Source of the DNA: CAZXSK01 sp964642855 | GTDB taxonomy: Bacteria > Planctomycetota > Phycisphaerae > SM23-33 | DNA length: 64,000 nt | Reading direction: 5' to 3' | Assembly: GCA_964642855.1 (NCBI GenBank) | Contig: CAZXSK010000007.1 | Coordinates: 24,922-88,921 of the forward strand | Part shown: positions 33,057 to 41,867 of the stretch, piece by piece | Layout of the letters: each line of letters begins with the position of its first letter | Numbering within the stretch: the stretch's first letter is position 1 | The notes under the pieces: generated by a model | The model's input: the letters and a program-made list of their open reading frames with translations, nothing else | Told to the model about the DNA's origin: nothing | Database searches by the model: none | Made by a program: the position numbers and the translations under genes

Positions 33057-33377
33057 ATGAACGCAACACCATCGTCAGAACGCCGGACGCACAAGCGGTT
33101 TCCGCTGGCGACCAGTGTACAGTTTTTCCATGACCCCTCGCAACGGGACTTCCCCGGACGCAGTGTTGATGTCTCCGACGGCGGAATGCTGATGTATGTT
33201 CCGGCTACGGTTCCGGTCCACATCGGCCAGTGCATCCGTATGGACCTCGCGGCAGTCCCGCGGAACACCTACTCCGGGCCCACCGACAGCAAGGTTCAGG
33301 CAAAGGTCGTTCGGGTTGACCGCAACGCCCTGCTCTCGACCGGCCACATCGCCGTCGGCGTGCAGTTCCAAGCCTGA
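33057..33377 (+). CDS. PilZ domain protein (c-di-GMP receptor)
   Basis: A 106-residue single-domain PilZ protein. The start was set at the ATG with GGAG six bases upstream. The c-di-GMP ligands are present: R10-xxx-R14 in ERRTHKRF and D38-x-S40-xx-G43 in DVSDGG. It should therefore bind c-di-GMP. No effector domain is attached, so it acts through a partner. No diguanylate cyclase is in the window. Confidence 0.88.
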   Translation: MNATPSSERRTHKRFPLATSVQFFHDPSQRDFPGRSVDVSDGGMLMYVPATVPVHIGQCIRMDLAAVPRNTYSGPTDSKVQAKVVRVDRNALLSTGHIAVGVQFQA

Positions 33378-33491
33378 TAGCCCGTCAAAGCTCTCCCAAC
33401 CGATGGGTGGCGCACGGTACGGGCCGATTCGCGCTTCCTCTGCCTTGCCAAATCCGATGACAACCGCGCCGGATCCCCCGCCCGGCCTGCT

Positions 33492-33497
33492 ATAATG
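33492..33497 (+). promoter_or_regulatory. -10 element TATAAT directly before uvrC (leaderless)
   Basis: A perfect TATAAT ends six bases before the A of the start codon at 33503, so transcription would start at the ATG itself. There is no ribosome binding site and no clear -35. Confidence 0.45.
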
Positions 33498-33502
33498 CGT
33501 CC

Positions 33503-34891
33503 ATGGCGAAGAAACGAGCCGCCATCCTGCAGGACCTCCGCGAGAAGATCTCCCAGTTTCCCACGTCTCCGGGAGTCTACCTTTTCAAGGACAACACCGG
33601 CGTGGTTCTCTACGTCGGCAAGGCCAAGAGTCTGCGCAACCGGGTGGCGAGCTACTTCCAGCCATCTGCCGACCTGGACCGCACGCGCAACGAGCGGATC
33701 GAGCGGATGGTGCGCGATCTGGTGGCCGACGTCGACGTGCTGGAATGCGAGTCCGAAGTCGATGCGCTGCTTCGCGAAAGCAGGCTGATCAAGGATATCC
33801 GTCCGAAGTTCAATGCTGCCCAGAAAGACCAGAAGACCTATCCGTACCTTCAGGTAACAACACGGGAGGACTTCCCCCGCGTGTGCATCACGCGCGAGCC
33901 CGCCTCGAAAAACGTACGCCTGTACGGGCCTTTTGTCTCTCCCAGCGATCTGCGGGCTGCCCTGCCGATGATGCAGCGGGTTTTCAAGTTCCGCACCTGC
34001 AAGCTCGACATCGACGCCGATGACGATACGCGCGAAAGATTTCGGCCTTGTATCCTGCATTCCATCCGCCAGTGCACAGCTCCCTGTGCAGCGAGAGTAG
34101 GCAAGCAGGATTACGCCCGGCAGATTCAACACCTGAGGCAGTTCCTGGAGTCCAAAGGCACCCAGCTGAAGCGGGAACTGAACCAGCAGATGCAGCAGGC
34201 CGCGAAGGATCTCGAGTTCGAACGGGCAGCGGAATTGCGTGACGAACTCAAGGCCCTGGAGGGGCTGCAGAAGCGCGGACTGGTTCACGAGCACGCCCAG
34301 CCCGAAGCGTTCACGATGGACCGCCGGGCGGGAATGGAGAGATTGGGCAAGCTGCTGGACACCGAGGCGGTCCCGAGGACCATCGAGGGCATTGACATTG
34401 CCCACCTTGACGGCGGCGAACTCTGCGGTTCCAGCGTGAGCTTCATCGACGGCAAGCCGTTCAAGTCCGGCTATCGGCGGTACAAGATCCGCACAGTGGA
34501 AGGCAACGACGATTTCGCCTCGATCCGCGAGGTCGTTTGGCGGCGATACAAATACGCGGGCATGAACGCCGAACTCTTTCCGGATATCATCCTCATCGAC
34601 GGTGGGCGGGGGCAACTCTCGGCTGCCTACTCGGCATTCGATGAACTGGAGTTCACACCCCCGAGACTCCTGTCACTGGCGAAGAAGAACGAAGAGGTCT
34701 TCGTGCACGGCAGGGACAAGCCACTGAAACTCTCGCGGCACGATCCGGCACTGCGGATTCTCCAGAGCGTCCGAGACGAAGCGCACCGGTTCGTACAGCA
34801 CTATCACCACATCCTGCGAAGGCGTGCCACCCTCGAACAGGATGCTCCCGTCGGTCGGCGAAAACCGGCCGGCCCGGACGACAGGCAGTGA
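33503..34891 (+). CDS. uvrC: Short UvrC-like excinuclease subunit, lacking the helix-hairpin-helix domain
   Basis: A 462-residue protein, against about 600 for a full UvrC. Present are the GIY-YIG nuclease (about 20-98; GVY 24-26, YVGK 37-40), a UVR motif that pairs with UvrB (about 207-242, EFERAAELRDELKALE) and the RNase H-like nuclease domain (IDIAHLDGGELCG, LIDGGRGQLSAAY, and the final DEAHRFVQHYHH with its His). The C-terminal tandem HhH DNA-binding domain that normally follows is missing; the protein ends with a basic tail. Both cutting domains look intact. The stop is six bases from the convergent next gene, so the end is not an assembly break. Confidence 0.87.
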   Translation: MAKKRAAILQDLREKISQFPTSPGVYLFKDNTGVVLYVGKAKSLRNRVASYFQPSADLDRTRNERIERMVRDLVADVDVLECESEVDALLRESRLIKDIRPKFNAAQKDQKTYPYLQVTTREDFPRVCITREPASKNVRLYGPFVSPSDLRAALPMMQRVFKFRTCKLDIDADDDTRERFRPCILHSIRQCTAPCAARVGKQDYARQIQHLRQFLESKGTQLKRELNQQMQQAAKDLEFERAAELRDELKALEGLQKRGLVHEHAQPEAFTMDRRAGMERLGKLLDTEAVPRTIEGIDIAHLDGGELCGSSVSFIDGKPFKSGYRRYKIRTVEGNDDFASIREVVWRRYKYAGMNAELFPDIILIDGGRGQLSAAYSAFDELEFTPPRLLSLAKKNEEVFVHGRDKPLKLSRHDPALRILQSVRDEAHRFVQHYHHILRRRATLEQDAPVGRRKPAGPDDRQ

Positions 34892-34897
34892 TCCACG

Positions 34898-36031
34898 CTA
34901 ACGCTGGTAGATGGGAAGCTGACGGCAGGAGACGGTCATCGCGAGAATGCTCATCGAAGTGGCATAGCAGCGTCCAGCCTTGCCTTCATTACCGCTCCCC
35001 GCTGGCCAGGAGCCATAGTGCTCGCTTTTCTTCTTGTCTTCCTGGTACTTGAGAACCATCTCGAACATCCGGTCGGCCCAACGAGACCAGTACTGGCCTC
35101 CCAGTTGGAACATGCCCTGGGAGCAGTAGTACAACCCGTAGTAGAAATGCGACTCGCGTCCGAACCGACGGGGCAGGTGCTTGAGGATCCAGTCTCCTGC
35201 CTCACGATTGGTCTTGCTGTCATGCTCGCCGGTAAGCTCCAGACACAGCAGTCCGGTCCCCGTCCGTGCCAGGCCGGATTGATTCTTCTTGCCCTGGTAG
35301 GAGAACCCGCCATCCCGTGACCGGCAAACTTTCACGTACCGCACCGCACGTTCGATCGCCTTTTCCGGGACGGGTGCACCGTTTCCCCGCGCGCTGCGCA
35401 AGGCCATCAGGGCCCACCCGGTGCAGGAAATGTCGCTGTCGTTACTCGTGTGCTGATACCGCCAGCCTCCCGCATGGGAGCTGCTTTTCTTGACGTTCTG
35501 GGCAGAGAGAATCACTCCGACCGCTTTGGAGAGGACCTCGTCGATCCGCACCTGGCGATTGGGATCGACCATGCCCGAGACTTCCGAGAGCATCAGGGTG
35601 GAAATGCAGTGACTGTACATCGGCCCGTGCGAAGGCTCGGAGACGATCATGCCGTTCTTGTTCTGGCTGTCGAGTACGAAGTCGATGCTCCGGTTGATCA
35701 CGTCGCCGTACGGTCCCGTCCCGGGGGTGTAGCCACGCGAGAGGAACGCCATCACGCATAGCGACGTGATGCCCGTGTTCCTGCCCATGCCGCTCTTGAA
35801 CGACCCGTCCTTCGCCTGATTCCGCTCCAGGTACGCCAGGCCACGATCGATCGATTCCTCGATCTGCTCCTGCTGCTGACGGATCTCCTCCGAGGCCTTG
35901 TCCGCCCGCGCCTGCTTGGCAGTTCCCACCAGCATCCAGATGGTGAACGCAGCCAGGACCAGCCCGGCCAGTTGCATACGACGGATCGGGCCAAACCAGC
36001 TCGCTTGTGTCTCAGTGGATCTGCTCATCAT
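34898..36031 (-). CDS. Prenyltransferase/squalene-oxidase repeat protein
   Basis: A 377-residue protein with an N-terminal membrane anchor (about 20-40) followed by an alpha-alpha toroid of squalene-cyclase-like repeats: AYLERNQAKDGSF, FVLDSQNKNGMIV, ILSAQNVKKSSSHAGGWRYQ, YVKVCRSRDGGFSYQ. There is no DxDD cyclase motif, so terpene cyclisation is unlikely. Such proteins are common in planctomycetes and have unknown roles, probably protein or prenyl binding at the envelope. It is the last gene of the MoxR operon, 14 bases after the giant coiled-coil gene. The ATG at 36028 is an alternative start. Confidence 0.85.
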   Translation of the reverse strand: MMSRSTETQASWFGPIRRMQLAGLVLAAFTIWMLVGTAKQARADKASEEIRQQQEQIEESIDRGLAYLERNQAKDGSFKSGMGRNTGITSLCVMAFLSRGYTPGTGPYGDVINRSIDFVLDSQNKNGMIVSEPSHGPMYSHCISTLMLSEVSGMVDPNRQVRIDEVLSKAVGVILSAQNVKKSSSHAGGWRYQHTSNDSDISCTGWALMALRSARGNGAPVPEKAIERAVRYVKVCRSRDGGFSYQGKKNQSGLARTGTGLLCLELTGEHDSKTNREAGDWILKHLPRRFGRESHFYYGLYYCSQGMFQLGGQYWSRWADRMFEMVLKYQEDKKKSEHYGSWPAGSGNEGKAGRCYATSMSILAMTVSCRQLPIYQR

Positions 36032-36045
36032 CCTCTCCGTGGGCG

Positions 36046-39000
36046 TCAGTCCTTGTCCTGGGACTGGGATTCCTTCTCTTCTTCGAGTTTCCGCTCGGCC
36101 AACACCTGCAGATACCGCTTGGCGTACTCCCGATAGGTCTCGGGGATGTCCTCGGAACTCGCCTGGAGGATCTCGTTCCGCAGTTTGCCGGGCAGACGGG
36201 CCCAGTCGCTGGCGGAGATGCCGATCTCCTCGAGCTTGGCTGCGCGGGGGTCGGTCGCCATCATGCCAACTCCCACCTGCGGATCCGACGCGCTGCTTGG
36301 CTGGCCGGAGGCCATGCCCTGGCCTTCTGCCTGCCCGGGCTGCTGGCCTTGTCCGGGTTGCTGACCCTGCGCCTGTCCCTGGCCAGGCTGCTGACCTTGG
36401 GCCATCCCCGGAATCGCCGACGGATTCAGGCCCGACGCCTGCGCCTCGGCCGATGCCTTGCTCATGGCCTGGGAGAGCGCCTCAGCCGCAGCGGCTGCTT
36501 CGGAAAGCTCCCCCGTTGATGCCGCCTGGGAAGCCTCCTGGTAGCCCTCAGCAAGGTCCTCTGCAGCGGCCTCGCCGATCGGATCTCCTTCGGCGGACGG
36601 CGCGCCCTCTGCCTGCTCGGACACCTTCTGGGCAAGGCGATTCAGCGCCTCTGCCGCCTGACCGAGAGAGGAAGCCGCCTGCTGCTGGGCAGAAGAGGCC
36701 TGGCCTGTCTCCCCTCGCGCAATCGCGCCATGGGCAGCCTGCTGGGCACTCTGAGCGGAGTCCATCGCTTCGGCGGCCTGCCTGGCCTCGCGGGCTGTGT
36801 CCTCGTCCATGCCCAAGTCCGCAACCTGATCGTTGATCGTTTCCACGGCCTCTGCCAGATCCCCGGTCTGCTCCTGAACCTGCTCCTGCCGGGCCGAGAT
36901 CGCCTCAGCGGGGCGACTCTCCGCAAGCGAGCGGAGCTGCTTCTCCACGTCCGCCTGCCGCTTGGCAAGTTCCGTCGCCTCCCTGGCCAGACGCTCCCGC
37001 TCGATATCCTCTGCGGTCGGAAGACCGCCCCGGGCCTCCTGGGCAGCCGAACCTTCCACTGCAGTCTGCTGGCCCTGCGACTGCTGGCCTTGCGACTGCT
37101 GGCCCTGGGACTGCTGGCCCTGCGACTGCTGGCCCTGGGACTGCTGACCTTGGGACTGCTGACCCTGCGACTGTTGGCCTTGCGACTGCTGACCCTGGGA
37201 CTGCTGACCCTGGGACTGCTGGCCTTGGGACTGCTGACCCTGCGACTGCTGCCCCTGGGACTGCTGACCCTGGGACTGCTGACCCTGCGACTGCTGGCCC
37301 TGCGACTGCTNNNNNNNNNNNNNNNNNNNNNNNNNNNNNNNNNNNNNNNNNNNNNNNNNNNNNNNNNNNNNNNNNNNNNNNNNNNNNNNNNNNNNNNNNN
37401 NNNNNNNNNNTGGGACTGCTGACCCTGGGACTGCTGACCCTGCGACTGCTGGCCCTGCGACTGCTGACCTTGGGACTGCTGACCCTGCGACTGCTCGGGC
37501 TGGCTGGATTCCGGGGCCTCTCCGCCGACGCTCTCTGCGAAGTCATCCATTTTTCGGCTGGCCTGCTGGGCGGCTTCAGACGCCTCGGCTGGCGTGCCCT
37601 GCTGCATGCTCCTGGCGGCTTCGCGGGCGGCGACTGCGGCCTCGGTGCCCTTGTCCTCTCTCGTGGGAGCAAGATCCTTGGCTTTGTCGGCCAGCTCGGC
37701 AGCCTTCTCTGCGATGTCCTTCTGTTCCTCGCGGAGTCGCTCGAGCTGCTTGCCTTCCTGGCTGGCGACAGCCTGGGCCCGCTTGCGGGCGAGTTCTTCG
37801 GTCTTCTCGCGAAGGGCTTTCTGTCTCTCGGCCAGCGACTTTTCGCCCTGTTCGGCCAGGCGCTTTTCTGCCTGTTTCTGGTCCCCAACGGCCTCGGACA
37901 GGTCGCCCCGGTCGATCGCTTCGGCAGACTTCTGCATCTTCTCTCCGGCCTGGGCGACAGCTTCTCCCTGGGCCTGCTTCTTCTCACTCGCCTTTTGGGC
38001 CTGCCCGGCCACGGCCTGCTGTTCCTCGCCCAGCTTCGCCAGCTCCTTCTCTCGCTCGGACTGCTGCCGGGCGAGTTCACCAGCCTTCTCCGCCAACTCC
38101 TTCTGCTTCTTTCCCAGTTCCTTCTCGCCGGAGGCGGCAAGTTCGCCCGCAGCCTTCTCTGCCTGGGCGGCCGCCTCGGCCGCATCGCCCTTCTCCATCT
38201 TCTCGGCAGCCTGTTTCATCTCGTCTGCTGCTTCCCGGGCCTTCTTGTCTTCCGACTTGGCGGCCTGCTCGGTGAGCTTCTTCTGCTGCTCGGCGAGTTG
38301 GGCAAGCTCTTTCCCGGCTTTGTCTGCTGCCTGGCTTGCCTGGGAAGCCTTCTCGGAGATCTCTTTCTGCTTGTCCTGCAACTCGGGGGCCAGTTCCCTG
38401 ACCGCCTCCCGTGCTTCCTCCGCAGCTTGGGCAGCCTCCCTGGCGTCGCCCTTCTTCATCGCTTCGGCGGCCTCTGCCAAGGCCTTTTCCGCCTCGTCCT
38501 GCTCCGCCACGCGTTCCCGAAGGGCGTCCTTCTCCGCCTGCTCGGCGGTCTTGCGGGCAAGCTCCTTCTCCTGTTTGGCGAGTTCTGCCAGCTCCTTCTG
38601 TCCCTCGGCCTTGTCGCGGGCGACCTCTTCGGTCTTCTCGCGAAGCTCCTTCTGCTTGTCGGCCAATTCCTGCTCGCCGGCTTCCCGGAGCTCGCGCTCC
38701 GCCTGCTGCTGATTCTCCTTCGCATCGGACGCGTCCCCTTCCTTCAGCTTGCTGGCAGCCCGATCCATCGGCTTGGCTGCTTCGCGCGTTTCACCGCTTC
38801 GCGACTTGCGCGCAAGCTTCTGCAGACTCTCCTGGCTGCGAGCCAGCTTCTCAAGCTCCCTGTCGGCCTTTTCGAGATCCCGGCGGACCTCTTCGGCTTT
38901 GCGGGCAACCTGTTCCTGCTGCGGGGTCAAGTCGTCTCGAAGCTCAGCCAATGCTTTGCGGGCCTGCTCAATCCGCTCTTCAGCACGGGCTGTCTTCTCG

Positions 39001-41867
39001 CGCAGTTGCTTCTGCTTTTCGGCCAGGTTCTTCTCGCCGGCCTCTCGCAGCTTGCGCTCCGCCTGATGCTGCCTGTCCTGCGCTTCGCCTGCATCTCCGG
39101 ACTTGAGCTCTTCCCCGGCCTTTTCCATGGGATCAGCCGCCTGGCGGACGTCTTCCTTGCGTGACTTCGACGCCAGCTTCCGCAGCTGTTCCTGCTCGCG
39201 CGCCAACTGGGCCAGCTCCTCCTGGGCGGTGGCAAGCTTCTTCTCCGCGGCATTCTCCGCGGCCTTCTCAGGCTCGGCCAGTTCGCGACGCTTCTGACGG
39301 GACTGCTGGAACTTCTCAAGCGACTCGGTCGCCTCGGCAGCCTTCCGTGCAGCGGACTCCGCCTCGCCTTTCTCCATCGCCCGGGCGGCCTGGGCGAGGT
39401 CCTCGATTGCTTTCTGGGCTTCGGTGGATCTCTCAGTGCCGGAGGTCTCCTCGGCCTTGCGTCGCGTTTCCTCTGCCAGTTGTTTCTGTTTGCCCGAAAG
39501 CTCGGACAGTTCCTTGTCGATCTGTTCGATCTCACCCACGTCGCGGGTGTCGCTGGCGACATCTTCCTGTGTTTCGGCGAGTTTCCTGGCCATGTCGGCG
39601 AGAGTGCGCATGGCCTCGGCTTCTTCGGTAAGCGCAGCCTTCTGGGCACCGGGCAGTTGGCCGGTCCGCATTGCCTCTCCCAGCATTTCGGCCATCTCAC
39701 GCTGGGCCCGTTGCCACTGCTCCTGTGTCCGCGTCGGCAGCGACAGATCCGGCGTGCGCTCCACGTCGGCCGGTTCCGCCTGGCGGTCGATCTCCAACTT
39801 CTCCATCGCCAGATCTTCCTGCGTGGTCGACAACTCCGAGAGTTTCTGGAGCTCCATCGCCATCTTCGTCAGGTCGCCCAGCCTGGTCAGTAGTTCCTCC
39901 ACGATCGCAATCGCGCGGTCGACATGGAAGTCCGTCTTCTCCGAAAGCTCCAGCCTCTGCCGGTCGTCCTCGACGATCTTCAGCCTCGCCGAATGGCTCG
40001 CCGCGACGGCAATGTGCTTGTCGGAAAGATCGGTCAGTGCATCGGACAGACCGGCGAACACCCCAGCCTGCACGTCCTCCGAGAGCGAGCGGGTCCGTCG
40101 ATTGGCCTCGATCAGGTGACCTCGCATGCGGTCCACTCGCCTGGCGGTGTCCGCCGTCACCGAACCGGTCTTGCGGAACACCTTCGGGAGAACTCGCGAA
40201 TCCTTCCGGGCCGAACGCAACTCCGAGAGAATCTTCTCAAGCCGGCCTCGTATCGCCATCTGCTCGTCCATCAGCACCTGCTCGACAAATGACTTGGCCT
40301 TGCTGTCGATGCGGATGACAAATTCCTGCGACTCGCCCATCTGCGGACCGTCCTGGTCGGCAGGCAACTGATCCAGCGCGCGGACGCGACACCTTACCTC
40401 CCCTCCACGAAGGTCGAGCTTCGCCAGATCCAGCAGCGCCTCGGCGACGATCGCCTGGTAAATCTGGTCGTCCTGCCGGGCGGGCAGGGGCAACTGCACC
40501 TCCGTCTCGCCACTTCTCGTCTTGACGACCATCGCCAGCTTCCCCAGGCCGAAGTCGTCCGCCGCTGCGTACCGGATGTACACCCGGTCGTCGGCGGGAA
40601 GCTTCATGGACTTCTTTTTCGGCTGGATGATCTCCACGACCGGCGGTTCATCGAGAAGGGATTCCACGGGGTGTTCGTCGGGGAGATTCTCGAAGCCATG
40701 CTCGTCGCGAACACGCAGCGACCACGTGCCGCGAAGCTCTTCGCTGAGCGTGAAACTCAGCCCGCAGGTCACCGTGCCATCCCGTTCGACCGGCTTGACC
40801 GGGTAGCTCCTGCCGGCAATCACGAACTCCGCCGAGGCTACCGGCTTGTTCAGCTGGCAGGTCAGGCTTACCAGCGTTCTGGCCAGCGCCCGAACCCGGC
40901 CGTCGCTTTCTTCGACGGTTTCAGACGCCAGGCCCGTGTAGTCCGGGTAATCGTACCGGACTGAAATCGCCTGCACCGAGGGGCGGGGCACGACCGTTAC
41001 GTGGTAGTAGCGACTCCAGCCATCGCCGGCATTCACGCGGTAGCTGAAGTTGTCCGTAGCCGGCGCGCAGGTCAGCGCAAACCGCCGGGCGTCTCCGTCC
41101 CGACCGGCCGACGACATCGGCAGCACCGCGTCGTCGCTGTCAGTCTTCTCGACATGCAACTTGGCGGACGTTACGGCCGGGCTTTCGACTTGGGCAATCA
41201 CGCGGAGACGCTCGCCCTGGGGGATGGTCACGTCCCCGGGCAACACGTCCAGGTCGTCGGCACCGATATGGGCGATGTTGGCGTAGGGGGCAACCGCCCT
41301 GGCCAGCAGTCTGGCCGTCTTGGAAGGCCACAATGCAAGGAGCCCCACCAGCACGACCATCGAGATCCCAGCCGCCAGCACGTACGGGCGCAGCGGGCGC
41401 AGGTTGACCTCGCGTCGCGGCATCACGGTCTGGGCGTCGTCGGCAGCTTCTTCGGCCAGGGCATGAATCAGCGCTTCGGAACCGCGGATCTCCGGGGCGT
41501 CTTCGCTGGAGAGCAGTTCGACAGCCGACGAAATGCGCTCCTGCAGTTCCGGGTGGCGGGTTTCCAGCGTCCGGGCGATACCGGCCATCGTGAACGTTTT
41601 TGCGAGCGGCCTTGCCAGGAACCAGACCCCCGCCAGGACCGTCACGCCCAGCGCGCTGAAGGTGAGGACCCAGCGAGGCCAGGCGGCGAAGATGGTGACG
41701 CTCGCGTCGATGGCCATCACGGCCAGCAACGAAACGACGGCCACGGCAGCGACGGCAAGCAGCCCGCGGATCAGGATGACCGCACGACTGCGGTGGATCA
41801 GTTGGCGCAACTTCTCGACGATCGGCTGGGGAAGCCGATCGGAGACGTTCGTGGCAGCGATTCTCAT
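36046..41867 (-). CDS. Giant coiled-coil membrane protein (DUF4175-like) with SQGQQ array, interrupted by assembly gap
   Basis: One gene, although the 100-N gap shifts the apparent frame. The start at 41867 overlaps the previous stop as ATGA with AAGGTGGGG upstream. Residues 1-180 hold two adjacent transmembrane helices (about 29-53, 66-86), a cytoplasmic-type segment and a third helix (about 155-175). A beta-rich part runs to about 500. Then follows some 900 residues of Glu/Lys/Ala-rich coiled coil (KQKELAEKAGELARQQSEREKELAKLGEEQQ style). Next is the SQGQQ array, with about 22 visible units, then a C-terminal part of about 340 residues with more coiled coil, a GQ-rich stretch and the final RLPGKLRNEILQASSEDIPETYREY. 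Minimum length is about 1,908 residues. The C-terminal part is the frame from 37059 down. Confidence 0.8.
37065..37495 (-). repeat. 15-base tandem repeat coding SQGQQ
   Basis: About sixteen units lie left of the gap and about six right of it. The unit read on the minus strand is CAGCAGTCGCAGGGC with synonymous changes (TCG/TCC, GGC/GGT). Changes are almost all silent, so the peptide Gln-Ser-Gln-Gly-Gln is under constraint while the DNA drifts. The true copy number is unknown because of the gap. Confidence 0.9.
37311..37410. other. Assembly gap of 100 N inside the repeat
   Basis: Exactly 100 N, the usual placeholder for a gap of unknown size. Repeat phase on both sides requires a real gap length of 5 plus a multiple of 15 bases, which is 2 modulo 3. 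That is just what is needed to join the two reading frames (minus-strand frames of 41867 and 37059), so the apparent frameshift is an artefact. Confidence 0.95.

Noticed and set aside
34898..36031. Squalene-hopene cyclase
   Set aside because: The repeats are of the prenyltransferase/squalene-oxidase type, but the DxDD catalytic motif is absent and the protein is much shorter than a cyclase.
36642..37310. Arg/Ser-rich C-terminus of the giant protein in the frame read through the 100 N
   Set aside because: It is an out-of-frame reading of the same SQGQQ repeat. Repeat phase shows the N run has the wrong length modulo 3.
37065..37495. CRISPR-like array of short repeats
   Set aside because: The 15-base units are contiguous without spacers and keep a reading frame that continues on both sides, so it is a coding pentapeptide array.
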